From the NCBI RefSeq assembly GCF_001042985.1, contig NZ_JYKY01000005.1, positions 124,001 to 188,000 of the forward strand: a stretch of 64,000 nucleotides of DNA, given 5' to 3'. The notes below the pieces were generated by a model, which was not told the DNA's origin, searched no databases, and saw nothing but the letters and a program-made list of their open reading frames with translations. Position numbers and translations under genes: made by a program. This document shows positions 17,786-25,825 of this stretch, in pieces; within the stretch, counting starts at the first letter, position 1, and every line of letters begins with the position of its first letter. The stretch is from Pseudomonas lundensis. Lineage in GTDB: Bacteria > Pseudomonadota > Gammaproteobacteria > Pseudomonadales > Pseudomonadaceae.

Positions 17786-18253
17786 CTACATTTTGTTGAG
17801 GCCGCTCGTCGCCTTGAGGGTTTGCAGTTCCTGCCGGACCGCCGCTAACTCGACTTCCAGTTGCGCTACACGCTGCTCAGCTTTCACTTGTTGAGAGACA
17901 TCCTTCTGCACACCAATGAAATACGTCAGCTGATCGCTTTCGTTGAAAACCGGGGTGATCGACAGCTCGTTCCAGAAGTGCGTGCCATCTTTGCGGTAAT
18001 TGCGCAGCCGCTGACGGACCGGCTCGCCACGGGCCATGGCATCGCGGATCACTTGCAGCGCGACCTGGTCCCGATCACCGGCCTGCAAAAACCGGCAATC
18101 CTGGTACAAAACCTCGTCACTGCTGTACCCCGTGAGTGTTTCAAAGGCTTTGTTCGCGTAAATCAGGATGGTGTCGTCCCCCTCAAGCTCGGCTACCACA
18201 ATGCCGTCTTGGGACGCGTCAACCATGCGTTGCAGCAAACGTGCGTTGATCAT
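17786..18253 (-). CDS. Short LOV blue-light photoreceptor
   Basis: A 155-residue flavin-binding sensor that closely parallels the P. putida PpSB-LOV proteins. The photoactive cysteine motif is YQDCRFLQ with Cys53. Flavin contacts NYRKDG (85-90), FWNE (93-96) and YFIGVQKDV with Gln116 are at the positions expected from PpSB1-LOV. An N-cap (MINARLLQRMVDAS) and a C-terminal coiled-coil helix (about 120-150) frame the single domain; there is no output domain. I chose ATG 18253 because the upstream extension lacks family similarity. A good promoter lies 63 bp upstream. Confidence 0.93.
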   Translation of the reverse strand: MINARLLQRMVDASQDGIVVAELEGDDTILIYANKAFETLTGYSSDEVLYQDCRFLQAGDRDQVALQVIRDAMARGEPVRQRLRNYRKDGTHFWNELSITPVFNESDQLTYFIGVQKDVSQQVKAEQRVAQLEVELAAVRQELQTLKATSGLNKM

Positions 18254-18315
18254 CAAGCCGCTCTTCTGAAAGTGAGTGAATGGTTTCCGGACAAATGCGC
18301 CTGCAGGCCCCATGC

Positions 18316-18343
18316 ATTCTAAGACAAAGGTACGAGCTGTCCA
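18316..18343 (-). promoter_or_regulatory. Sigma70-like promoter of the LOV gene
   Basis: On the minus strand TGGACA (18343-18338) and TAGAAT (18321-18316) are separated by 16 bp, close to the sigma70 consensus. The predicted start near 18309 gives a leader of about 55 nt before the ATG at 18253. Confidence 0.55.
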
Positions 18344-18413
18344 CGTGCCATCACCGAAACGTGGCGTCACCTGCTAATATCCCAGCCTTTTAGTCAGTGA
18401 CAGGATCAGATTG

Positions 18414-18869
18414 ATGAAAGTCGCCATCCTTTGTGGCTCGGTGTATGGCACCGCAGAAGAAGTTGCCCGTCATGCCAAACAATTGCTGACCGATGCCGGG
18501 TGCGAGGTTTTGCTCAATTCTCGCGCAACCCTGGCCGATATCCAGGCATTTGCCCCAGAAGCCTTGCTGGCGGTGACCTCGACCACCGGCATGGGCGAGC
18601 TGCCGGACAATCTGGCGCCGTTATACAGCACCATCCGTGACCAACTGCCTGCGGCCTGGCGCGGCTTGCCGGGTGGCGTGATCGCGCTCGGTGATGAAAG
18701 CTATGGCGATACCTACTGCGGCGGCGGTCAACTGATGAGCGAGTTGTTCGCGGAACTGGGATTGCGTGAAGTCCAGCCGATGTTGCGCCTGGATGCCAGC
18801 GAAACCGTGACCCCGGAAAGTGACTGCGAACCGTGGGTCGAAGCCTTCATCAAAGCACTGACCCAGTAA
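18414..18869 (+). CDS. Flavodoxin (MioC-like)
   Basis: A 151-residue FMN electron carrier. The phosphate loop GSVYGTAEEVARH is at residues 8-20, and the isoalloxazine loops STTGMGELPDN and GDESYGDTYCGGG match short-chain flavodoxins of the MioC/YqcA type. ATG 18414 is chosen over the preceding TTG. It is divergent from the LOV gene and its last 20 bp overlap the 3' end of the convergent LysR gene. Partner enzymes cannot be inferred from the neighbours. Confidence 0.9.
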   Translation: MKVAILCGSVYGTAEEVARHAKQLLTDAGCEVLLNSRATLADIQAFAPEALLAVTSTTGMGELPDNLAPLYSTIRDQLPAAWRGLPGGVIALGDESYGDTYCGGGQLMSELFAELGLREVQPMLRLDASETVTPESDCEPWVEAFIKALTQ

Positions 18870-19746
18870 CCGGCCGTTCGCGCAGCAGCTCCAGCCAGGC
18901 TTGCGCTGCGCGAGACAAATACGCCCCTTCGCGCCAGATGAACGCGATGTCCCATCGCAGATCTTCAGGCGCGATGAGTTTTAGCCTCACCACGCCGGGG
19001 CGAACCAGCCCGCGTGCCACCACGCTGGGCAGCAACACCACGCCCTGACCGGCGGCCACCAGCGCCACCAGAAAATCCGACTGCCCGCTGCGGCCCCCCT
19101 CTTTGGGGGTAAAACCCAATTGCTGACAGGCCTGCAGTAACCGATCGTTTAATACAAAACTGCGCTGATACAGCAAGAACGGGGTTTCAGACAGCTGCTC
19201 CAGTCGCACGCTGCCGTCTTCAGCCAGCGGATGATCGGCAGGAAGCAGTGCGTCCAGTGGCTCATCACAAAACGGTTGATAGGCAAAGGTCGGGTTTTTC
19301 GGCGTCAAACTGCCGCCCAACTCCAGCTCGCCGCTCAACACGGCCTGCTCAACCACCAGGCTGCCGCCTTCGAGCAATTGCACCTGAATATTGGGATACC
19401 GGCGCCGGTATTCGGCAAACAGGCTGGCGAATAGCGCATCGCTGCCCAACAGCGGCAAGCCCAGGCGCAACTCGCCGCGGGTCAGTTGACTCAAGTCGTC
19501 CAGTTCGCTCAACAACTCTTGTTGCAGACGCAACATCCCCTCAGCCCGTTGCAATACCACCGTGCCCGCTGCGGTCAGCCGCACGTGCGAACCGAGGCGG
19601 TCAAACAGCGGCGTGCCAAGGTTGTGTTCAAGCTGCGCCACCTGCTTGCTCACTGCCGATTGGCTGATGTGCAAGGTATGGGCGGCCGGTGTAAAGCCCC
19701 CGGCGCGCGCAACTTCAACGAATGTGCGCAATTGTTTGAATTCCAT
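18850..19746 (-). CDS. LysR-type regulator divergent from cidAB (CidR-like)
   Basis: A 298-residue LysR protein. The winged HTH is at residues 1-60 (MEFKQLRTFVEVARAGGFT, HISQSAVSKQVAQLEHNLG), and the effector-binding domain spans about 90-295. Its divergent placement beside cidA matches CidR of other bacteria, which activates cidAB in overflow metabolism. The intergenic region carries a T-N11-A palindrome 8 bp from its own start, typical of autoregulation. The regulator-target relation is inferred from position. Confidence 0.88.
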   Translation of the reverse strand: MEFKQLRTFVEVARAGGFTPAAHTLHISQSAVSKQVAQLEHNLGTPLFDRLGSHVRLTAAGTVVLQRAEGMLRLQQELLSELDDLSQLTRGELRLGLPLLGSDALFASLFAEYRRRYPNIQVQLLEGGSLVVEQAVLSGELELGGSLTPKNPTFAYQPFCDEPLDALLPADHPLAEDGSVRLEQLSETPFLLYQRSFVLNDRLLQACQQLGFTPKEGGRSGQSDFLVALVAAGQGVVLLPSVVARGLVRPGVVRLKLIAPEDLRWDIAFIWREGAYLSRAAQAWLELLRERPVTGSVL

Positions 19747-19753
19747 TTTTCAA

Positions 19754-19838
19754 ATTCCTGTTTGGAATGGCTGTCAGTCTAACAATTCGTTTTCGGGATG
19801 GAAGGGGTGTCTTTACACTGAAAGCCTGTTTGGGATGG
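19754..19838. promoter_or_regulatory. Candidate LysR operator region with repeats, cidR/cidA
   Basis: ATTCC-N5-GGAAT at 19754-19768 is a perfect palindrome with LysR T-N11-A geometry. The 14-mer CCTGTTTGGAATGG (19757-19770) recurs as CCTGTTTGGGATGG at 19825-19838 and as CGTTTTCGGGATGG at 19788-19801. This gives three spaced half-site-like repeats between the divergent genes. Confidence 0.55.
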
Positions 19839-19845
19839 ACACAAA

Positions 19846-20232
19846 ATGAAACGCTTCGATGTAAAACGCTTGGGCCGTCTAGTCAGCGAAATCGCCGTAT
19901 TGCTGGCTATTTATTTTCTCGGTTGCCAGATTTCGGTGTGGTTACACCTGCCCATTCCGGGTGGGGTAGTGGGCATGGCGCTGTTGCTCCTGGCGTTTGC
20001 GCTGGGTTGGGTCAAACCGGCCGCGCTGCAACTGGGCGCGGGTGTGCTCATGGCTGAAATGCTGCTGTTTTTTATTCCGGCGTTGATGAGCCTGCTCGAC
20101 TACGGCGCACTGGTACGGGACGAAGGCTGGCGAATTTTGCTGGTGATCGGGATCAGCACCTTGTTGGTGATGGTCGTCACGGCTTTCACCGTCGAGGCCG
20201 TGTGCCGCTGGAGGTTGCGCCATGAAGTTTGA
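19846..20232 (+). CDS. cidA: CidA/LrgA family holin-like protein
   Basis: A 128-residue inner-membrane protein with four hydrophobic segments. It carries the family signature PIPGGVVGMALLLLAFALG at about residues 36-54 and FFIPALMSLLDYG at about 75. CidA proteins work with CidB and are linked to overflow metabolism, murein hydrolase control and three-carbon acid transport in various bacteria. It overlaps cidB by 11 bp. The ATG lies in the short divergent region with the LysR gene. Confidence 0.92.
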   Translation: MKRFDVKRLGRLVSEIAVLLAIYFLGCQISVWLHLPIPGGVVGMALLLLAFALGWVKPAALQLGAGVLMAEMLLFFIPALMSLLDYGALVRDEGWRILLVIGISTLLVMVVTAFTVEAVCRWRLRHEV

Positions 20233-20908
20233 ATGGATGCCGATGTTCTGGCTGCTGCTGACCTTGGCGACCTATGGCTTGAGTCGCTGGTTGTATCGGC
20301 GCACAGGGCGCTACCTGCTGTCGCCGCTGATCCTTGTGCCCGCGTTGTTGCTGGCCGTGGCGGTGCCTCTGCACACGGCGTACGCCGAGTACGCCAGCAA
20401 CACCCATTGGCTGATGCTCGTGCTGGGGCCGGTCACGGTGGCCTTTGCTGTACCGATCTGGCAACAGCGGCTCTTGCTGGCCAAGCACTGGGTGGCGTTG
20501 CTGCTGGGGATGCTGGCGGGGAGTGCGGCGTCCATCGCCAGCTCGTTCTGGCTGGCCAGGGCGCTGGCGCTGGACACCTCGTTGACCCTGTCGCTGGTGC
20601 CACGCTCCATCACCACGCCCTTTGCCATGCCACTGGCGCAAGATCTGGGCGGCGTACCTGAGCTGACCGCAGTCTTCGTCATGTTTACCGGCGTGTTTGG
20701 CGCCTTGCTCGGGGGCATCCTGCTTAAGTGGTTGCCGCTGCACAGCAGTTTGGCGCGCGGAGCGTTGTTCGGGATCGGTGCCCATGGCGCGGGCGTGAGC
20801 CGTGCCCGTGAGGTCGGCAGCGAAGAAGGCTCCGTCGCGGGGCTGGTCATGGTGCTGACCGGTATTCTCAATCTCTTTGCGGCACCGCTGTTGGCGATGG
20901 TGTTGTAG
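20222..20908 (+). CDS. cidB: CidB/LrgB family membrane protein
   Basis: A 228-residue LrgB-type protein with about seven membrane segments. The conserved central and C-terminal blocks are LMLVLGPVTVAFAVPIWQQ, SLVPRSITTPFAMPLAQDLGG and GALFGIGAHGAGVSRARE. It acts with CidA in the inner membrane. It starts inside the last 11 bp of cidA, so it is translationally coupled. No terminator for its own strand follows within 60 bp; the hairpin at 20970-20993 has its T-run on the other strand. Confidence 0.93.
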   Translation: MKFEWMPMFWLLLTLATYGLSRWLYRRTGRYLLSPLILVPALLLAVAVPLHTAYAEYASNTHWLMLVLGPVTVAFAVPIWQQRLLLAKHWVALLLGMLAGSAASIASSFWLARALALDTSLTLSLVPRSITTPFAMPLAQDLGGVPELTAVFVMFTGVFGALLGGILLKWLPLHSSLARGALFGIGAHGAGVSRAREVGSEEGSVAGLVMVLTGILNLFAAPLLAMVL

Positions 20909-20965
20909 TCACCACGCTCATTGCCTGCCGGGCACTGCTATGCCCACCCTTCAAATCCCGCTCAT

Positions 20966-21137
20966 AAAAAAGGCCGCTGTAAAGACAGCGGCCAAGGAAG
21001 ACGTTCGATCAAGGAGCTACAAATCAACGTCAAGGTGAACCTGGATTGCCCATGACCTGTAAGGCTTGGGACTGAATTCGGTCGGCAGAATCGTCGCGAC
21101 TCAATGCCCGTGGGGCTCTGGCAGTGCGCCTGAAACC
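20966..21137 (-). ncRNA. Candidate small RNA between cidB and the unknown tandem genes
   Basis: A strong intrinsic terminator, GGCCGCTGT-CTTT-ACAGCGGCC followed by TTTTTT when read on the minus strand (about 20993-20966), serves no annotated minus-strand gene, because the flanking genes are both plus-strand. The only minus open frame reaching it runs through the terminator stem and lacks coding features. A TATTCT box at 21150-21145 with a poor -35 would give a transcript of about 170 nt. I cannot assign it to a known Pseudomonas sRNA family. The rest of 20909-21396 shows nothing else clear. Confidence 0.42.
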
Positions 21138-21396
21138 GGGGGCAAGAATACGGCGTGGGCGGAGCGGGAGTAAGTCTGCTTTCAGACAATCTCTGTTACA
21201 ACTTCGGCAATAGTGAAATGCCTGATGCGGCTCTCTAGCCCACATCTCTTGGGACTCTTCGCGACTATCCCGTCAATAACTATGTAGTGCATCGCCCCGT
21301 GTCAGATCGCATTTAATAAGCCATCGACAGGTTTCTGCCTGCTTTCCAATTTCAGCATGAGGCTGAAGGGCGGGTAGTTATAAAAGGAGTTTTACC

Positions 21397-21768
21397 TTGA
21401 ACACGATTGATAAAAATGCTGCTGACGTCGACTTCACCCTCAAGCCAAGCCCGGAAATCGATACGCGCGTACGTGAATTCCTGAACGCCAAGCTTGAGGC
21501 GCACGGCACAGACAGTCAGCAGGTATACATCACCACCGTCAGCAATGCCGCCGAGCCTGTCGTGACATTCAGCCAGGACCTGAATGCCCTGGGCAATGAC
21601 ACGCTGGAGTGGGGCAATGTTCAAATTCACGACACCGCAGTGACCGGGTGCTTCTCGAAGCATTGGGTCTATGACGAAGCTGTTCGCGTGAGCAGCCCGT
21701 CTGTCCGTGAAGTGGAAGCGCTTATGCAAGAGCTGTTGGCGCATGCCAAAGAACACTGGAACAGCTGA
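21397..21768 (+). CDS. Unknown protein, first of two tandem paralogues
   Basis: A 123-residue soluble acidic protein with no membrane segment or signal peptide and no function I recognise. It starts with TTG at 21397, 7 bp after AGGAG. The choice is backed by the downstream paralogue, whose N-terminus aligns at the same point (NTIDK against NNVIDD). Shared blocks are RVREFLNAKLEAHG near residue 24, QVYITTVSN, and the C-terminal FSKHWVYDEAVRVSSPSVRE. It lies 105 bp upstream of its paralogue and may be cotranscribed with it. Confidence 0.78.
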   Translation: MNTIDKNAADVDFTLKPSPEIDTRVREFLNAKLEAHGTDSQQVYITTVSNAAEPVVTFSQDLNALGNDTLEWGNVQIHDTAVTGCFSKHWVYDEAVRVSSPSVREVEALMQELLAHAKEHWNS

Positions 21769-21872
21769 TATTCCCTTTCATAACCCCCGAAGTTCGCTGA
21801 AAACCTGAGGTATTGACAGGATCATGCTGTCAGAACGAACGCACTGGGGGAGGTCCTTACAGGAATGGCAAC

Positions 21873-22232
21873 GTGAACAACGTTATTGATGACTCAAAAG
21901 ATCCGCAATTGTTGAACGCCTTAAATGATCGCATCCGGACCTTTTTGAACAAGCAGCTTGAAGGGTACGGTCTGGATTGCGGCGAGGTGTACATCAACAT
22001 CGTGGACGATCCGGTCACGCTTGAACTGGTCTCCAGCGAATCGCTGCTCGAAGTCGGTTTTACGTGTTTGGTGCAAGACCGTGAACCCACCTACGTCCAG
22101 GGGCTGACCCAGGCTTTCTCCAAGCCCTGGACGTTTGATGAAGCCGATCGCATCCGCAAGCCTTCGTTGTATGACATCGAAAAAATCATGCGCAAACTGC
22201 AGGATGAAGCCAAATATCAGTGGAGCAGGTAA
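21873..22232 (+). CDS. Unknown protein, second of two tandem paralogues
   Basis: A 119-residue homologue of the preceding gene: RIRTFLNKQLEGYGLDCGEV corresponds to RVREFLNAKLEAHGTDSQQV, and FSKPWTFDEADRIRKPSLYD to the C-terminal block. It starts at GTG 21873 with AGGAA upstream; the open frame extends to 21813 but those residues have no counterpart in the paralogue. The two have diverged considerably, so the duplication is not recent. It is convergent with hmgR. No domain could be named. Confidence 0.75.
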   Translation: MNNVIDDSKDPQLLNALNDRIRTFLNKQLEGYGLDCGEVYINIVDDPVTLELVSSESLLEVGFTCLVQDREPTYVQGLTQAFSKPWTFDEADRIRKPSLYDIEKIMRKLQDEAKYQWSR

Positions 22233-22239
22233 GCCCTGA

Positions 22240-22262
22240 GGGTATCAGCGCTGCTGATACCC
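22240..22262. terminator. Hairpin between unknown gene and hmgR
   Basis: A perfect 10-bp stem GGGTATCAGC/GCTGATACCC with a 3-nt loop covers the convergent gene ends and includes the hmgR stop codon. No T-run follows on either strand, so it is a weak or RNA-stabilising terminator. Confidence 0.4.
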
Positions 22263-23039
22263 CATGCGCCAACTGATCGCCTGGCTGGCAGCCAATACAC
22301 GGCTGGCAGCCGGGCCTTGTTGATCGGGATGGAACAGCGACGCCGGGCCCACCACCGTCAATACGGCGGCTACCATGCCGGTCGCATCAAACACCGGCGC
22401 CGATAAGGCATCGACGCCAGGCATCAACAAACCGTGAACCACGTGCAGGCCGCGTTCACGAATCTTCTCGCACAACTGCTCGTAGGCTTCAGGTGCTTGT
22501 AGCGGGTGCAGGTGCTCACTGCTGAGCTCCAAGGCGCGCAACTCCCGGGTTTCGCGGTCGGGCAGGAACGCATTGAACACCAGACCCGTCGACGAGCTTA
22601 AAAGCGGCAAGACCGACCCTAATTGCGTCACCACTGTAACGGCCCGCACCGCTGGTTCAATGTGGACGACGGTTGCGCCCTGGTTGCCCCATACCGCCAA
22701 AAAACAGGTCTCGTTCAAGTCATCGCGTAACTCGGACAAGGGCGCTGCGGCGACCTTCACAACATCCATACTGTTCAGCGCGGCCAGACCGACCCGCAAG
22801 GCTTCACGCCCCAGACCATAGTGGTTGGTGGCGGGATTCTGCTCGGCAAATCCACTGGCAATCAGGGCCTGCAAATAGCGATGCACTTTGCTCGCGGGCA
22901 TCTGCACGTGCTCAGCCAGACGCGACAGCGAGGTGGAGGGCGACAACTCGGCCAGTGCCTTGAGAATGTCCGTCCCGACTTCAGCGGAACGTACTTTTTG
23001 CTTGCCTGTGGTGTCGGCGCTGGGGCTGGGCTTGTCCAT
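22245..23039 (-). CDS. hmgR: IclR-family repressor of homogentisate genes
   Basis: A 264-residue IclR protein with a winged HTH at about residues 18-75 (ILKALAELSPSTSLSRLAEHV, ASKVHRYLQALIASG) and a ligand-binding GAF-like domain from about 90. In P. putida, HmgR represses hmgABC and releases DNA when homogentisate binds. The divergent hmgA and the palindrome between the genes support the same role here. The start is the ATG at 23039. Confidence 0.9.
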   Translation of the reverse strand: MDKPSPSADTTGKQKVRSAEVGTDILKALAELSPSTSLSRLAEHVQMPASKVHRYLQALIASGFAEQNPATNHYGLGREALRVGLAALNSMDVVKVAAAPLSELRDDLNETCFLAVWGNQGATVVHIEPAVRAVTVVTQLGSVLPLLSSSTGLVFNAFLPDRETRELRALELSSEHLHPLQAPEAYEQLCEKIRERGLHVVHGLLMPGVDALSAPVFDATGMVAAVLTVVGPASLFHPDQQGPAASRVLAASQAISWRMGYQQR

Positions 23040-23100
23040 GGAATGGCTTACATCTCGGGATGAATGGGCGTCTTTATAGCTTGACGCTAATCGGCAATCA

Positions 23101-23127
23101 AATTACGTTATGCGTAATTGAATTACG
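23101..23127. promoter_or_regulatory. Probable HmgR operator
   Basis: AATTACG-TTATG-CGTAATT (23101-23119) is a perfect 7-bp palindrome with a 5-bp spacer. A third copy of the half-site AATTACG follows at 23121-23127. It lies in the divergent region, 62 bp from hmgR and 77 bp from hmgA, within an A+T-rich promoter stretch. Confidence 0.65.
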
Positions 23128-23203
23128 ATAAAAATAATGCAGTGGTGCGCGCACTGATTCAGCGCTGAGCGCAGTTAACTGCTTTCTCCACTCTGGAGGC
23201 TCC

Positions 23204-24508
23204 ATGACCCTCGAACTGTCCTCGTCGACCCTTGAGTATCAATCCGGGTTCGGCAACGAATTTTGCAGCGAGGCACTGCCCGGCGCCTTGCCGGTTGGCC
23301 AGAACTCCCCGCAAAAAGCCCCTTACGGCCTGTACGCCGAATTGTTGTCGGGCACCGCCTTCACCATGACCCGCAGCGAAGCGCGCCGCACGTGGATGTA
23401 CCGCATCCAGCCGTCGGCCAATCACCCTGCGTTCAGCAAACTTGAGCGGCAACTGGCTGGCGGCACGCTGGGCCCGGTGACACCGAACCGCTTACGCTGG
23501 AACCCGCTACCGATCCCGGATGCGTCGACTGATTTCATCGACGGCCTGGTGGCAATGGCCGCCAACAGCACGGCAGACCAGCCTTCAGGCATCAGCATTT
23601 ATAACTACTGCGCCAACAGCTCGATGCAGCGGGTGTTTTTTAACGCGGATGGCGAACTGTTGATCGTGCCTGAGCTGGGCCGCCTGCGGATTGCCACTGA
23701 GTTGGGGCGTCTGGACCTGGCGCCGCTGGAGATTGCGGTCATTCCGCGCGGCATGAAATTCCGCGTTGAGCTGCTGGATGCGCAGGCGCGCGGTTATGTC
23801 GCTGAAAACCACGGCGCGCCGTTGCGCCTCCCGGACCTGGGGCCAATCGGCAGCAATGGCCTGGCCAACCCGCGAGACTTCCTGAGCCCGGTGGCGCACT
23901 ACGAAGACCGTCAGCAACCGACCCAACTGGTGCAAAAATTCCTTGGCGAACTCTGGGGCTGTGAACTGGATCATTCGCCCCTGAACGTGGTCGCTTGGCA
24001 CGGTAACAACGTGCCGTACAAATACGACCTGCGCCGCTTCAATACCATTGGTACGGTCAGTTTCGACCATCCCGACCCGTCGATTTTCACGGTATTGACC
24101 TCGCCCACCAGTGTTCCGGGCCTGGCCAACCTGGACTTCGTGATCTTCCCGCCCCGCTGGATGGTGGCTGAAAATACGTTCCGGCCACCGTGGTTTCATC
24201 GCAACCTGATGAATGAATTCATGGGCTTGATTCAGGGCAGCTACGACGCCAAGGCGCAAGGGTTCCTGCCCGGCGGCGCATCGTTGCACAGCTGCATGAG
24301 CGCCCACGGCCCGGATGGCGAAACCTGCAGCAAAGCCATTGCGGCCGACCTGCAACCGAGCAAGATCGACAACACCATGGCCTTCATGTTCGAGACCAGC
24401 CAAGTGTTGCGTGCGACCCGGTACGCCCTGGAGTGCCCGCAACTGCAAACTCAATACGACGCGTGCTGGGCCTCCTTGCCCGTCACCTTCACCCCGAACC
24501 GGAGATAA
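23204..24508 (+). CDS. hmgA: Homogentisate 1,2-dioxygenase
   Basis: A 434-residue iron enzyme that opens the homogentisate ring to maleylacetoacetate in tyrosine and phenylalanine breakdown. The start [19 protein letters not shown] is typical. The metal ligands are visible in [14 protein letters not shown] (His and Glu) and SAHGPDGE (His). Length matches the family. The ATG is 165 bp from divergent hmgR. Its stop lies inside the fahA ribosome binding site (GGAGATAAGC). Confidence 0.96.
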   Translation: MTLELSSSTLEYQSGFGNEFCSEALPGALPVGQNSPQKAPYGLYAELLSGTAFTMTRSEARRTWMYRIQPSANHPAFSKLERQLAGGTLGPVTPNRLRWNPLPIPDASTDFIDGLVAMAANSTADQPSGISIYNYCANSSMQRVFFNADGELLIVPELGRLRIATELGRLDLAPLEIAVIPRGMKFRVELLDAQARGYVAENHGAPLRLPDLGPIGSNGLANPRDFLSPVAHYEDRQQPTQLVQKFLGELWGCELDHSPLNVVAWHGNNVPYKYDLRRFNTIGTVSFDHPDPSIFTVLTSPTSVPGLANLDFVIFPPRWMVAENTFRPPWFHRNLMNEFMGLIQGSYDAKAQGFLPGGASLHSCMSAHGPDGETCSKAIAADLQPSKIDNTMAFMFETSQVLRATRYALECPQLQTQYDACWASLPVTFTPNRR

Positions 24509-24510
24509 GC

Positions 24511-25815
24511 ATGACCCAGTCCACTCTTGCCCGTAGCTGGATCGCCTCTGCCAACGGGCACAGCGATTTCCCGTTGCAGAACTTGCCCTTGGGTGTGTTC
24601 AGCCTCGCCGGTTCGACACCCCGCAGCGGTGTTGCCATCGGCGACCACATTCTGGATCTGGAAGCGGGGCTGGCGGCCGGTCTGTTCGAAGGCCAGGCCA
24701 AGGTGGCTGTCGAAGCGACACTGGGCGGCACATTGAATGCCCTTTTCGCATTGGGCCGCCGTGCCCGGGTCGCGCTGCGCGAGCGTTTGATCGAACTGTT
24801 CGTTGAAGGCAGCACGCTGCGCGCAAAGATCGAAGCGCAGAGCACCACCCTGTTACCACTGGCTGCCGATTGCACAATGCACCTGCCCGCCCGAGTCGGT
24901 GATTACACCGATTTTTACGTGGGCATCGAACATGCGAAAAACGTCGGCAAGTTGTTCCGTCCCGATAACCCGCTGTTGCCCAACTATAAATACGTACCGA
25001 TTGGTTACCACGGTCGGGCGTCCACCCTCCGGGCGTCGGGCACCGAGGTGCGTCGCCCTAAAGGTCAGACCCTGCCAGCAGGCCAGACCGAGCCGAGTTT
25101 TGGCCCGTGTGCCCGTCTGGACTACGAGTTGGAGCTGGGTATCTGGATCGGCCAGGGCAATGAGATGGGAGATGCCATTCCTGTCAGTGAGGCGGGCGAG
25201 CATATTGCCGGTTTTTGTCTGCTTAACGACTGGTCGGCCCGGGACATTCAGGCGTGGGAATATCAACCGCTGGGCCCATTCCTGTCGAAAAGCTTCATTA
25301 CCTCAATTTCACCCTGGGTGGTGACGGCCGAAGCGCTGGAGCCATTCCGTCGTGCCCAGCCCCAACGCCCGGAGGGAGATCCACAGCCGCTGGCGTACCT
25401 GCTGGATGAGCAGGATCAGGCCACTGGCGCGCTCGACATCGAGCTGGAAGTGCTGCTGCTGACACAGGCCATGCGCGAACAAAACCTGGCACCTCATCGC
25501 CTGGGGCTGAGCAATACCCTGAACATGTACTGGACGGCCGCGCAGTTGGTGACGCACCACAGCGTCAACGGTTGCCAACTGCAAGCCGGTGACCTGTTTG
25601 GTTCGGGCACGTTGTCGGGGCCTGAACGCTCGCAATTGGGCAGCCTGCTGGAACTCACCGAGGGCGGAAAACACCCGGTCGAATTGGCCTCCGGCGAAGT
25701 GCGTAAATTCCTTGAAGACGGCGACGAAATCATTCTGCGTGCCCGTTGCACCCGTGATGGTTTTGCCCCGATCGGGTTTGGCGAATGCCGTGGCAAGGTG
25801 ATCGCGGCGCGTTAA
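24511..25815 (+). CDS. fahA: Fumarylacetoacetase
   Basis: A 434-residue hydrolase that splits fumarylacetoacetate to fumarate and acetoacetate, the last step of the homogentisate pathway. Key blocks are DYTDFYVGIEHAKNVG, GYHGRASTLRASG, and the metal-binding RLDYELELG. The ATG at 24511, two bases after hmgA, fits the family start and has GGAG upstream; the longer frame back to 24433 is inside hmgA. Confidence 0.96.
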   Translation: MTQSTLARSWIASANGHSDFPLQNLPLGVFSLAGSTPRSGVAIGDHILDLEAGLAAGLFEGQAKVAVEATLGGTLNALFALGRRARVALRERLIELFVEGSTLRAKIEAQSTTLLPLAADCTMHLPARVGDYTDFYVGIEHAKNVGKLFRPDNPLLPNYKYVPIGYHGRASTLRASGTEVRRPKGQTLPAGQTEPSFGPCARLDYELELGIWIGQGNEMGDAIPVSEAGEHIAGFCLLNDWSARDIQAWEYQPLGPFLSKSFITSISPWVVTAEALEPFRRAQPQRPEGDPQPLAYLLDEQDQATGALDIELEVLLLTQAMREQNLAPHRLGLSNTLNMYWTAAQLVTHHSVNGCQLQAGDLFGSGTLSGPERSQLGSLLELTEGGKHPVELASGEVRKFLEDGDEIILRARCTRDGFAPIGFGECRGKVIAAR

Positions 25816-25825
25816 GGAGCGAGTC

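Noticed and set aside
20962..21189. Minus-strand 75-codon open frame after cidB
   Set aside because: It reads through the stem and T-run of a strong terminator and has no family-like features. A non-coding RNA explains the terminator better.
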